DNA of 64,000 bases from Bacteroides sp. (lineage in GTDB: Bacteria > Bacteroidota > Bacteroidia > Bacteroidales > Bacteroidaceae). Shown here piece by piece: positions 1-8,506 of this stretch (its first letter is position 1; the number at the start of each line of letters is the position of its first letter). The stretch spans positions 1 through 64,000 of the forward strand of contig DXLO01000001.1 of NCBI GenBank assembly GCA_019414665.1. Direction: 5' to 3'. The notes under the pieces were generated by a model. The model did not search any database. It was not told the DNA's origin and saw only the letters and a program-made list of their open reading frames with translations. The position numbers were made by a program, and so were the translations under genes.

Positions 1-2
1 TA

Positions 3-68
3 AAATTAATGGATTTAGCACATGAAACAGCACGGAATCTGAAGAAGAACCAAAACACTTTTATGTAA
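3..68 (+). CDS. C-terminal end of an upstream gene (partial)
   Basis: One frame is open from the window edge to a TAA at 66-68 and would encode the last 21 or so residues of a protein ending in NLKKNQNTFM. The other two plus-strand frames close early. It sits just before the aryl-polyene-like genes on the same strand, so it is probably the last part of another gene of that cluster. Too little is visible to name a family, and a chance open frame cannot be excluded. Confidence 0.4.
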   Translation, partial: KLMDLAHETARNLKKNQNTFM

Positions 69-108
69 GGTAAATCAAACATTCCACCTTCTACTTCAAT
101 GGTTTCTC

Positions 109-140
109 AAAATATACTATCTTTGCCTCCCATTACAAAC
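109..140 (+). promoter_or_regulatory. Promoter, copy 1 of a repeated 32-bp segment
   Basis: TATCTTTG at 118-125 matches the Bacteroides -7 consensus TAnnTTTG. The 32-bp stretch 109-140 recurs at 3369-3400 with 29 of 32 bases identical, covering the -7 element and the first transcribed bases. There is no good -33 TTTG at the usual distance. The ATG of the LolA-like gene follows about 20-30 bases downstream of the segment, so transcription of that gene probably starts here rather than only reading through from upstream. Confidence 0.6.
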
Positions 141-168
141 AGATAAACCACTATAAAGTATGACCTAC

Positions 169-795
169 ATGAAAATACTTTTGCTCTTGATGTTCTGTAC
201 AGTCCTGCCGATGCAAGCCCAACAGATGAAGAAACTTACTGATTTGAAAGATTTTGAAGCCCGTCTGCTGCAAGAGGCTAAAAATATAGAGTCCATCGAA
301 AGTAATTTCACTCAGATAAAATATCTGGATGTATTCGATGAGAAAATAACCTCGAAAGGAACGTTCTATTATAAAAAGAGCAATAAGATATGCATGGACT
401 ACGCCCAGCCCATGAACTACCTTATCGTGATCAACAACAACCAACTGAAAATAGTATCGGACGGAAAGAAAAGCATCATGGACCTTCACTCCAATAAGAT
501 GATGAACCAAATGCAGGATATGCTTACCGCCTGCATGGTGGGCGACCTGTCCAACATGTCGCCCGGCTATGCTTTGGAATATTTTGAAGACGCCCATTAC
601 TATCTCATTCAAATCAAGCCCGTCAGCAAAGCGGTAAAGGCATATATCAACCAGATTCAAATTTATTTAGACAAAAAAGACATGTCTGTCCACAAACTAC
701 GTTTATCGGAAACCGCAACCAACTATACCGAATACGAATTCTCGGACAAGAAATTCAATTCTTTGAAAGATGAGGCAAAGTTTACGATACGCTAG
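169..795 (+). CDS. LolA-like periplasmic lipoprotein carrier
   Basis: The protein of about 208 residues starts with a clear signal peptide (MKILLLLMFC, cleavage after a QA near residue 17). The rest has the alternating beta-strand pattern of LolA/outer-membrane lipoprotein carrier proteins, including a segment of the type 'GTFYYKKSNK' followed by 'YAQP'. An in-frame ATG at 160 is possible; 169 gives the more typical signal peptide. LolA-like proteins are a standard part of aryl-polyene and flexirubin clusters, where they are thought to move the lipid-linked pigment across the periplasm with the MMPL exporter. Its 3' end overlaps the next gene by 26 bases, showing translational coupling. Family assignment is from general pattern and context. 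Confidence 0.8.
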   Translation: MKILLLLMFCTVLPMQAQQMKKLTDLKDFEARLLQEAKNIESIESNFTQIKYLDVFDEKITSKGTFYYKKSNKICMDYAQPMNYLIVINNNQLKIVSDGKKSIMDLHSNKMMNQMQDMLTACMVGDLSNMSPGYALEYFEDAHYYLIQIKPVSKAVKAYINQIQIYLDKKDMSVHKLRLSETATNYTEYEFSDKKFNSLKDEAKFTIR

Positions 796-1312
796 CTGGC
801 TGCTGTTGCTGTTTATCCTGCTCTCCTGCTCACACCGGGTGACAGGGGAAGCTACGGCACTGCCTCCCATCCTGCAGGCAGAAGCACAGTCGCAAAAGTA
901 CAACTTGCAACTGGATTTCATGAAACATCATTTCAGCGGAATGCTCATTGTCCGCCAAATGCCTGATAACGAAATCCGTATCCTGGGATCCACTTACTTT
1001 GGCCTCAGCCTTTTTGACTTTTCCTTGCACCGCGACACTTTCATAGTAAACAGTTGCATTGAACCGATGAGGAAGAAAAAGATGCTGAAAATACTGGAAA
1101 CTGATTTCAAAAATCTATTTCTAAAGAGTGAAAAAGCACGTATTAAAAAGAAAAGTAGTACTTTTGAGCAAAGAATCAGTGGCAAAGGATTTGGAAAGAC
1201 GGTATTCACCTTGTCCGGCTTTGTAAACGGACAGGCGGAGAAAGTACAAATCAAGCATCCGCTGATACGGCTAAGAATCCAATTGGATAAACTGAACATA
1301 AACAACCCTTGA
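770..1312 (+). CDS. Small lipoprotein of the aryl-polyene-like cluster
   Basis: The 180-residue product has a hydrophobic signal segment ending in a lipobox-like LLSC near residue 20, so it is probably a lipoprotein. The rest is rich in beta-type segments and lysine. Aryl-polyene clusters usually carry a short lipoprotein (the DUF3261 type) at this position next to LolA and the MMPL exporter; this gene may be the Bacteroidetes equivalent, but no diagnostic motif is visible. It overlaps the LolA-like gene at its start and is separated by one base from the dehydratase-like gene, so all three are co-transcribed. Confidence 0.6.
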   Translation: MRQSLRYASWLLLLFILLSCSHRVTGEATALPPILQAEAQSQKYNLQLDFMKHHFSGMLIVRQMPDNEIRILGSTYFGLSLFDFSLHRDTFIVNSCIEPMRKKKMLKILETDFKNLFLKSEKARIKKKSSTFEQRISGKGFGKTVFTLSGFVNGQAEKVQIKHPLIRLRIQLDKLNINNP

Positions 1313-1313
1313 A

Positions 1314-1694
1314 ATGCTGCTGGAGAACTTTTATAAAATCATTCATATAAAGGAAAGAGAAGACGGAAAACAGGCAATAGAGATAGAGCTGAATCCCGGC
1401 CATGTGCTCTATCAAGGTCATTTCCCCGGACAGCCGGTGGTTCCGGGCGTCTGTACCTTACAGATAATAAAAGAAAGTGCCGAACAGATCGCCAACCAAC
1501 CTTTGCAGTATGTACAGATTGCTTCTTCCAAATTCCTGTCTGCCATCAACCCGCTGGAGACTCCGCTACTACAGCTGTTTATCCGATTAGAAAAAACAGA
1601 AGAGCATCTTTTCAAGTTGCAGGCAGAAGGCATTTGTAATGGAACAGAATTTATCAAGTTGAAAGCGGTACTGATGGCAAGTAAGTATCAATGA
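1314..1694 (+). CDS. Hotdog-fold 3-hydroxyacyl-ACP dehydratase-like protein
   Basis: The 126-residue protein has the FabZ-type block HFPGQPVVPGV at residues 36-46, with the catalytic histidine His36. Family members build the polyene chain by dehydrating 3-hydroxyacyl-ACP intermediates. The usual acidic partner, fourteen residues after the histidine (Glu in FabZ, Asp in FabA), is glutamine here (Gln50), so activity may be altered or lost. It follows the lipoprotein gene directly and closes the three-gene group. It could be a non-catalytic or differently acting hotdog subunit that works with a dehydratase encoded before the window. Confidence 0.75.
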   Translation: MLLENFYKIIHIKEREDGKQAIEIELNPGHVLYQGHFPGQPVVPGVCTLQIIKESAEQIANQPLQYVQIASSKFLSAINPLETPLLQLFIRLEKTEEHLFKLQAEGICNGTEFIKLKAVLMASKYQ

Positions 1695-1802
1695 AGCAAG
1701 TCCTTCTGTTAAATATCCATAATAGCAAGAACAATAAGTCCATTTATAGTTGTCAACACCCATTAAACATCTTATATTCAGACAATTATAAATATGACAC
1801 CT

Positions 1803-2087
1803 ATGAAAACAAAATTTACAATGATTATGGCTGTTATTGCAACATTTGCAATAAGCTTGAACCTCCACTCTTCTAATGAGGAAGTAGTGTTTGGAGCACC
1901 TGCCGTGCAAATGCCACGAGGGGGTCCAAAGTACTGTGCTTTCGAAGCTGAATGGGAAAATTGCAAAATGGCTGCTACAGGCACAGTGTGTATCAGTGAA
2001 GATGGTAAATGCGGCACCGGAGTAGAGGTAGGTGCCCCCGGTGAAGGTTCAGGAGAAGGTGGGAATCATGGTGCTCCTACCAATTAA
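1803..2087 (+). CDS. Small secreted cysteine-containing protein (NVEALA-like candidate)
   Basis: About 94 residues: an N-terminal hydrophobic signal (MKTKFTMIMA to about residue 20), then a mature part with four cysteines spaced C-x8-C-x8-C-x6-C, then a glycine-rich tail. An in-frame ATG at 1794 would add three residues. There is no lipobox. Bacteroidales encode many short secreted peptides of this type (for example the NVEALA family), typically directly before a beta-propeller lipoprotein, as here. The exact family signature is not seen, so this link is by size, cysteine content and neighbour only. A 15-bp inverted repeat separates it from the lipoprotein gene. Confidence 0.6.
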   Translation: MKTKFTMIMAVIATFAISLNLHSSNEEVVFGAPAVQMPRGGPKYCAFEAEWENCKMAATGTVCISEDGKCGTGVEVGAPGEGSGEGGNHGAPTN

Positions 2088-2095
2088 CAACCAAC

Positions 2096-2133
2096 AATTC
2101 ATGTGGCTGGATTTTTAACCGGCCACATGAATT
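2096..2133 (+). terminator. Strong hairpin between peptide and lipoprotein genes
   Basis: Fifteen-base arms at 2096-2110 and 2119-2133 pair with a single G-U in the RNA, around the 8-base loop ATTTTTAA. It lies 8 bases after the peptide stop codon and 26 bases before the lipoprotein ATG. No T-tract follows, so it may protect the 3' end of the peptide mRNA or act as a partial terminator that sets the ratio of the two products. Confidence 0.6.
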
Positions 2134-2159
2134 ACAAATATCATAAAACCGAAAATATT

Positions 2160-3344
2160 ATGAATCGAACACTCCTTTTTATATCACTCTTTTCTATATT
2201 TACCCTCGTATCTTGCCAGTCCTCCCCAAAAAACGAAGCTGGCAAACAGAACGAAGTAGAACTGGTAGCAGAAAAACAGCTGGCTTTCCCTTTAGACGAA
2301 CAGACCTATTACTTAAGCAAATCCATGTTCCAATTCGAAGAAAACGGGAAAGAATACCTTCACTTTGAGAATACACAAAAATCATTATATGACATTGTCA
2401 TTTTTGATATAGAGAATCAACAGATAGCCAAACGGATACCTCTTCACAAGACAGGTCCCAACGGGCTACCAGCTGTATTCGGCAGTAGACCTTCCCCCGA
2501 TTCTCAATATATATTAGTTGCACAGAATAATATCAGTCGGCTCAGTTCCATAAACTCTCAAGGGGAAATAATACGAAACTATAATTTCCAAACTCCTGAA
2601 GGCAGATTTACACCCTTGTCTTTTGGCAGTTACTACAATGCACCTGCTTTTATCAAAGACTCATGCATATTTCTACGCCAAGAAATTTTAAAACCCGATA
2701 TGAAAAAGGAAGACTGGCCTAGAACCCATATGTTCGCCTCACAGGATCTGAGAACAGGAGAAGTTAAATGGATTCCTATTTTCTATCCACCCATCTTTAA
2801 AGAGGAATATGACAATATCGCAGGAGGATACGGTTTTAGTTATGATTACAACTACAAAGAGAGCCGTTTGGTCTGTGGATTTTTCGGATATGACAGCCTG
2901 ATGGTTACAGATGACTTGAAACATATCCGATGGTATAACGCCAAAAGCAGATATCTGAAAAGCATGAAGCCCAAACTGGGTAATTCTATGGAAGGCATTA
3001 ATGCTATTATAAAACTCAATGAAAATCCTAGATATTGGCATATCATGTATGACAAATACCGCAATGTGTACTACCGTTTTGCTGAAATGCCTTACAAACT
3101 GGCTTCCAACGAAAGCCCCTATGACGAACCCAAAGGAAAGGAGTTCTCCGTCATTGTACTGAACGCGGATTTTGAAATCATCGGAGAAACAAAATTCCCC
3201 GGAAAGAAATATTTCTATAAAAAGAGTTTTGTGGGAAGGGAAGGACTGTATATATCCGAGAACAATCTGGAAAATCCGCAATTCGACGAGAACAAGTTGG
3301 TGTTTACCTGCTTTAAAATTAAAAATGCATCTCCAAATAAATAA
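2160..3344 (+). CDS. Putative beta-propeller lipoprotein (DUF4221-type)
   Basis: About 394 residues. The start is set at the ATG that gives a lipoprotein signal, MNRTLLFISL through LVSC, with the lipid cysteine near residue 19; a GTG at 2103 would put 19 extra residues from the hairpin region in front. The rest has repeated beta-strand and loop segments of the kind found in six-bladed propellers and resembles DUF4221 lipoproteins of Bacteroides, which often follow a small secreted peptide gene. The partner peptide lies directly upstream. Its function is unknown; ligand or peptide binding at the cell surface is inference. It is not an obvious enzyme of the neighbouring pigment cluster. Confidence 0.6.
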   Translation: MNRTLLFISLFSIFTLVSCQSSPKNEAGKQNEVELVAEKQLAFPLDEQTYYLSKSMFQFEENGKEYLHFENTQKSLYDIVIFDIENQQIAKRIPLHKTGPNGLPAVFGSRPSPDSQYILVAQNNISRLSSINSQGEIIRNYNFQTPEGRFTPLSFGSYYNAPAFIKDSCIFLRQEILKPDMKKEDWPRTHMFASQDLRTGEVKWIPIFYPPIFKEEYDNIAGGYGFSYDYNYKESRLVCGFFGYDSLMVTDDLKHIRWYNAKSRYLKSMKPKLGNSMEGINAIIKLNENPRYWHIMYDKYRNVYYRFAEMPYKLASNESPYDEPKGKEFSVIVLNADFEIIGETKFPGKKYFYKKSFVGREGLYISENNLENPQFDENKLVFTCFKIKNASPNK

Positions 3345-3368
3345 TTAACGCCAGAATGCCCGCATCCG

Positions 3369-3400
3369 AAAATATACTATCTTTGTCACCCATTAGAAAC
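3369..3400 (+). promoter_or_regulatory. Promoter, copy 2 of the repeated 32-bp segment
   Basis: This repeats 109-140 with three differences and again carries the -7 element TATCTTTG (3378-3385). The flanking bases on both sides are unrelated to those of copy 1. It lies 66 bases before the GT2 start and probably drives the six-gene run from the glycosyltransferase to the PaaK-like gene. Confidence 0.6.
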
Positions 3401-3465
3401 CACATAAGTTCAGGTACGAAAACATTCATCCCAAACGTATCTGAATAGTTTGACTGAAAAACAAG

Positions 3466-4659
3466 ATGAGTACAAACACAACATCGGTTTGGCGGAAGAA
3501 ACTAAAGGAACTGGAGATTGTCGTCGTTATTCCCACCTACAACAACGGGAAGACACTGGCGGCAGTCATTGAGGAGGTATGCAGGTATGCAGACGATATC
3601 ATTGTCGTCAATGACGGCTCTACGGATGATACGGCCAACATTCTGGAACAATATCCGGCTATCCGCACCATTACCCATCCTGTCAATAAAGGAAAAGGAA
3701 CCGCTTTAAAGCACGGTCTTTCCCAAGCAAAAAAAGAAGGTTTCCGCTATGCCATCACCATCGATTCGGACGGACAGCATTTCGCTTCCGATATTCCCTG
3801 TTTTATCGAAGCCATTGAAAAAGAGCCCGACACGCTGCTGGTAGGCGCCCGAAACTTAGCCTCCGACAATATGCCGGGCAAGAATACCTTTGCCAATAAA
3901 TTCTCTAATTTCTGGTTCAGACTGGAAACCGGGCTGAAACTGGAAGATACACAATCGGGATACCGCCTTTACCCTCTGCGCAAAATGAATGTGCAAAGCT
4001 GCTGGTACACCGCCAAATACGAATTTGAGTTGGAAGCCATCGTCTTTGCCGCATGGGGAGATGTAGCGGTGAAGAACATTCCCATCCACGTGTATTATCC
4101 CCCGCAAGCAGAACGGGTATCCCATTTCCGGCCGTTCCGGGATTTTACCCGTATCAGTGTGCTGAACACGGTGCTGGTGCTGATTACCTGCCTTTGGATT
4201 GTTCCCCGTAACCTGCTCCGCAAACTGTCATGGAGCAACTGCAAGCGATTCTTCACCGACCATGTGCTGAATACACGGGAATCCAACCTGAAGATTGTAC
4301 TCGCCATCATGCTGGGGATTTTTATGGGTATCGTTCCGTTATGGGGTTATCAGATGCTGATCACCCTCTTTCTTGCGCATCTGTTCAGACTGAATAAAGT
4401 GATTGCCCTTGTCGCCGCCAATATCAGTATTCCACCCATGATTCCCCTATTGCTGTACGGCAGTTACCGGACAGGCTGCATGGTACTGGGTAATCCTCCC
4501 GATTTGCATCTCGGAGACCTTTCTCTTGAAAATGTCAAATCAGTTTTAGAGCAATATTTAATAGGAAGCATTATCTTTGCAATGGCTTGCAGTCTGCTGT
4601 CTGGAGTAATCTCCACCGTGTTGCTGGCTATATGTAGGAGAAAAAACGGATATGACTAA
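3466..4659 (+). CDS. GT2 glycosyltransferase fused to DUF2062 membrane domain
   Basis: Residues about 17-240 form a GT-A domain of the dolichyl-phosphate-mannose-synthase type, with an N-terminal VVVIPTYNN block, VVNDGSTDD and the metal-binding DSDGQH at residues 100-105. The last 150 residues hold several hydrophobic helices and match the DUF2062 pattern (GIFMGIVPLWGYQ). Such two-domain proteins occur in aryl-polyene and flexirubin clusters and may glycosylate the lipid anchor or the pigment head at the inner membrane. Its 3' end overlaps the next gene by 8 bases. The acceptor is not known. Confidence 0.85.
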   Translation: MSTNTTSVWRKKLKELEIVVVIPTYNNGKTLAAVIEEVCRYADDIIVVNDGSTDDTANILEQYPAIRTITHPVNKGKGTALKHGLSQAKKEGFRYAITIDSDGQHFASDIPCFIEAIEKEPDTLLVGARNLASDNMPGKNTFANKFSNFWFRLETGLKLEDTQSGYRLYPLRKMNVQSCWYTAKYEFELEAIVFAAWGDVAVKNIPIHVYYPPQAERVSHFRPFRDFTRISVLNTVLVLITCLWIVPRNLLRKLSWSNCKRFFTDHVLNTRESNLKIVLAIMLGIFMGIVPLWGYQMLITLFLAHLFRLNKVIALVAANISIPPMIPLLLYGSYRTGCMVLGNPPDLHLGDLSLENVKSVLEQYLIGSIIFAMACSLLSGVISTVLLAICRRKNGYD

Positions 4660-7600
4660 ATTCTTTGTTGGATTATATAACTATTTTGAAAGGCATAAAG
4701 TCTTGTTTTACCTGTCCCTCAGCGTATGCATCCTCTTTATGGCCCTTTTTGCCGCCCAAGTCAGATTCGAGGAAAACGTAACCAGTTTCTTTCCGGATAC
4801 CAAGGACTCCCAAAATGCCATCAACGTATTTGAAAATCTGAAGATAAAGGATAAAATTATGATCATGCTGTCCGGCAAGGACGGTGTGGCGGATGCGGAT
4901 TCCCTGATTGAAGCTGCCGAAACCATTAAACAGGATTTACAGCAACAAGCGGAAGGAACCCTGATTAAAGAGATCTTCTCAAAAGCCGACGAAAACCTGA
5001 TCAACAGTGTCGGAGATTTTGTTTACGACAACCTGCCCCTGTTCCTTTCCGACGAGGCCTACCAACGGCTGGACACCTTGCTTACCGCCGGAAACATTGC
5101 CGCCCTGATGCAGAAGAACTATTCCAACCTGATATCTCCGGCAGGATTCGCCTTGAAGAACTACATTATGCGGGACCCGTTGGGACTGGGCAGCCAGACG
5201 CTGAAACATCTGCAAGACTTCCAGTTGGAAGCTAATTACGAACTGATTAATGAACATATCTTCTCACGGGACGGTTCCACCCTGCTGATGTTCATCACCC
5301 CGGTATTCAACACCGGAAGCACGGGCAAAAATGACAAACTCATCCGGCTGATTGAAAATGAGCTGCAAAAAGCGGAAAAGGAACATCCCCAATTGGTTGC
5401 CGAATATTTCGGAGGTCCTTCCGTAGGAGTGTACAATGCACGACAGATAAAGAAAGATACGCTGGTCACTTCTTCCATCGCGCTGATTATCATCATTGTC
5501 TTCATATCTCTGGTATTCAAGCATAAGAAATCCATTCCGCTTATCATCACCCCGGTGCTGTTCGGAGCTTTATTCGCCTTATGCCTCATCTACTTTATCA
5601 AAGGCGGCATTTCAGCCATTGCCGTAGGTGCGGGCTCCGCCGTAATGGGCATTGCCTTGAGCTACTCCATACACATGCTGGCGCATCAGAATCATGTATC
5701 ATCGGTACAACAATTAATCAAAGAAATCGCCTATCCGCTTACCGTAGGCAGTTTTACTACCATCGGCGCCTTTTTCAGCCTCCTCTTTACCAGTTCCAAC
5801 CTGTTACGGGATTTCGGTCTGTTCGCCTCGCTTGCCTTGATAGGAACCACGCTGTTTTGCCTGGTCTATCTGCCGCATTTCCTGAAAGGGCAGGCGCATG
5901 TAAAACAAGGGGCGGTGCTACGCTTTATCGAGAAACTGAACGCTTATCCATACGAAAAGAACAAAGGCTTGGTAGGGGGCATTCTCGTGCTGACCATAAT
6001 ATGTTTATTCACCTCGCAGAACGTGCGTTTCAACGAGGATATGATGAGTCTGAACTATGAGCCTGCCCACTTGAAACAATCGGAAAACAAGCTGGCCGAA
6101 CTCTTTGACAAGAAAGAAAAGACTGTTCTCTTTGTCAGTACAGGCAAAGATATGGGAGACGCTACCGGACAATACGCCGAAACGAACCGGCTGCTCGCCC
6201 AACTGAAAGAAGAAGGAAAAATAAAAGATTACGCCTCTGCCGGACAGTTTCTGATACCGGAAGAGGTGCAGGAAGCACGGTTGAAACAATGGCACAACTA
6301 CTGGACTCCGGAAAAGAAAGCCCGGTTACGCGAAACCATCCGGACAGAGGCTGCCCGTTATCATTTTCGTGAACATGCATTCGAGCCGTTTTTCCAATGG
6401 CTCGACCGTCCGTTCCAGCCTTTGGACTACCAGAATGAAATCACTACCCGGCTTCTGAACGAATGGCAGACTTCCGCCGATTCCCTGACCATGCTGATTA
6501 CTCAGGTACGGATGAACGAAACCGACAAGGAAGCGGTGTACCCCCTTTTCCAACCAAAAGAGAAGGTGGTTATCTTCGACCGCGGCTATTTCGCCAGCCA
6601 ATGGGTATCAGCCGTCAATCAGGATTTCTATCTGATTCTTTATATCTCCTCTTTTCTGATTTTCTTTGCCTTATGGATCTCCTACGGACGCATAGAACTG
6701 ACTCTGATGAGTTTCCTGCCGATGCTGGTCAGCTGGATTATCATTGTGGGGTTAATGGGCATGCTGGGTATTGAATTCAATATCATCAACATCATTCTGT
6801 CCACCTTTATTTTTGGAATCGGGGATGATTTCAGCATCTTCATTATGGACGGATTGCAGAATAAGTACCGCACAGGACGGCAGTTGCTGAACTCGCACAA
6901 AACAGCCATCTTCTTCTCCGCTTTCACCACCGTGATAGGTATGGGTACGTTGGTCTTCGCACGCCATCCGGCATTGCAGTCCATTTCCCTCATCTCCATT
7001 TTGGGAATGATTGCCGTCGTACTGGTAGCCTACACGCTGCAACCCATTCTTTTCCGGTTCTTCATCACAGCACCCGCTTCCAAAGGGTTGCCTCCTTATA
7101 CATTGACAGGACTGGCAAGAACCGGCGGCCTGTTCCTGCTGTTCTTTATCGGATGCCTGTTCCTGCGCTTGCTGATAGCTGTCATGACCTTGCTTCCTAT
7201 CCGCAAAGCCTATAAGAAACAAGTACTTTGCCAACTGATACATGTCACCTGCAAAAGCCTGATCCATATAGCCACATTTGTACATAAAGAAAGGATAAAC
7301 CGGACAGGAGAAACGTTTAAAAAGCCTGCCATCCTGATAGCCAATCATCAGTCTTTCATCGATATACTGGTATTATTGGCACTGACTCCCAAACTGGTCA
7401 TGGTTACCAATCACTGGGTATGGCACTCTCCTTTCTTCGGAGCCATTATCCGCTATGCCGATTTCTATTACGTAGGAGACGGTTACGAGCTTTACGTGGA
7501 ACGGATGCGCCAAAAGGTGAAAGAAGGATATTCCATCGCCATTTTCCCCGAAGGAACACGTACCTACGACGGACGGATGAAGCGTTTCCATAAAGGAGCT

Positions 7601-8506
7601 TTCTATCTGTCGGAAAAACTGCAACTGGATATTATTCCGGTCATCCTTTACGGCAACTGCAAGATCATAGCCAAGGCACAGCCGTTCAATGTACGGAAAG
7701 GCATCATGCTGACAGAGATTCTACCGCGTATCCCAGCCAACGATGCTACGTACGGAACCACTTATCAGGAACGTACCAAAAACATCTCCGCGCGGATGAA
7801 AAAAGAATATGCCCGTATCTGTCGGGAACAAAGCACAACGGACAATCCCGTCTTCTACGAAAATCTGGTACAGAACTATATCTATAAAGGACCGGTAGAG
7901 GAATGGTACATACGCATCAAGGTGAAAATGGAAGATAACTACAGGTTATTCAACCAACTGGTTCCTGTCAAAGGACAGATTACAGATATCGGCTGCGGAT
8001 TCGGACCGCTTTGCTATATGCTTTCCCAACTTTCCGAGGAACGGGAGATTACAGGGATTGATTATGATGAGGACAAGATAGCAGTAGCGCAACAGGGTTG
8101 GCTCCGCACTCCCCACCTGCAATTTGTATACGCCAATGCATTGGAATACCCTTTGCCGGAAAGTGACGCATTCATACTGAATGATATCCTGCATTATATG
8201 AACTATGAGCACCAGCGGACCTTATTGCTCAGATGCATGGAGCAGTTGCGCCCGGAAGGAAAGCTGATTGTGCGGGACGGCAATGCCGCCAACACCCGGA
8301 AACACCGCCTCACCCGTTTCACGGAACTGCTGTCTACCGGCATTTTCAGTTTCAACAAGACGACAGAACAACTTTGTTTCACATCCGAAGCGCAAATAAG
8401 GAGCATCGCGCAAGAAGGTGGGATGCAGCTGGAGATTTTACCTAATGACAGATATACCTCGAATACGATTTATATCTTCCAAAAAAACAAACCGGAACAT
8501 GAGTAA
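4652..8506 (+). CDS. Trifunctional MMPL exporter / lysophospholipid acyltransferase / SAM methyltransferase
   Basis: A 1284-residue fusion. Residues 1 to about 800 are an MMPL/RND-type exporter with two repeats, each a periplasmic loop followed by a six-helix bundle. Residues about 880-1060 are a PlsC-type acyltransferase with the HX4D motif HQSFID near residue 898 and FPEGTR near 964. Residues about 1090-1284 are a class I methyltransferase with motif I DIGCGFGP near 1110. In other aryl-polyene clusters these three activities are usually separate genes; the fusion also occurs in other Bacteroidetes. It probably exports the polyene lipid while acylating and methylating it on the cytoplasmic side. 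It overlaps both neighbours by 8 bases, so the order is translationally coupled. Confidence 0.9.
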   Translation: MTKFFVGLYNYFERHKVLFYLSLSVCILFMALFAAQVRFEENVTSFFPDTKDSQNAINVFENLKIKDKIMIMLSGKDGVADADSLIEAAETIKQDLQQQAEGTLIKEIFSKADENLINSVGDFVYDNLPLFLSDEAYQRLDTLLTAGNIAALMQKNYSNLISPAGFALKNYIMRDPLGLGSQTLKHLQDFQLEANYELINEHIFSRDGSTLLMFITPVFNTGSTGKNDKLIRLIENELQKAEKEHPQLVAEYFGGPSVGVYNARQIKKDTLVTSSIALIIIIVFISLVFKHKKSIPLIITPVLFGALFALCLIYFIKGGISAIAVGAGSAVMGIALSYSIHMLAHQNHVSSVQQLIKEIAYPLTVGSFTTIGAFFSLLFTSSNLLRDFGLFASLALIGTTLFCLVYLPHFLKGQAHVKQGAVLRFIEKLNAYPYEKNKGLVGGILVLTIICLFTSQNVRFNEDMMSLNYEPAHLKQSENKLAELFDKKEKTVLFVSTGKDMGDATGQYAETNRLLAQLKEEGKIKDYASAGQFLIPEEVQEARLKQWHNYWTPEKKARLRETIRTEAARYHFREHAFEPFFQWLDRPFQPLDYQNEITTRLLNEWQTSADSLTMLITQVRMNETDKEAVYPLFQPKEKVVIFDRGYFASQWVSAVNQDFYLILYISSFLIFFALWISYGRIELTLMSFLPMLVSWIIIVGLMGMLGIEFNIINIILSTFIFGIGDDFSIFIMDGLQNKYRTGRQLLNSHKTAIFFSAFTTVIGMGTLVFARHPALQSISLISILGMIAVVLVAYTLQPILFRFFITAPASKGLPPYTLTGLARTGGLFLLFFIGCLFLRLLIAVMTLLPIRKAYKKQVLCQLIHVTCKSLIHIATFVHKERINRTGETFKKPAILIANHQSFIDILVLLALTPKLVMVTNHWVWHSPFFGAIIRYADFYYVGDGYELYVERMRQKVKEGYSIAIFPEGTRTYDGRMKRFHKGAFYLSEKLQLDIIPVILYGNCKIIAKAQPFNVRKGIMLTEILPRIPANDATYGTTYQERTKNISARMKKEYARICREQSTTDNPVFYENLVQNYIYKGPVEEWYIRIKVKMEDNYRLFNQLVPVKGQITDIGCGFGPLCYMLSQLSEEREITGIDYDEDKIAVAQQGWLRTPHLQFVYANALEYPLPESDAFILNDILHYMNYEHQRTLLLRCMEQLRPEGKLIVRDGNAANTRKHRLTRFTELLSTGIFSFNKTTEQLCFTSEAQIRSIAQEGGMQLEILPNDRYTSNTIYIFQKNKPEHE

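Noticed and set aside
6752..7348. Long minus-strand open frame (198 codons) opposite the MMPL exporter
   Set aside because: It is a shadow of the plus-strand gene: low-complexity Gln/Asp/Glu-rich translation, no family pattern, and the opposite frame has clear domains.
8418..8498. Upstream ATG extending the CrtI-like oxidoreductase
   Set aside because: It lies within the methyltransferase end, and the added residues precede a dinucleotide-binding motif that should be N-terminal.
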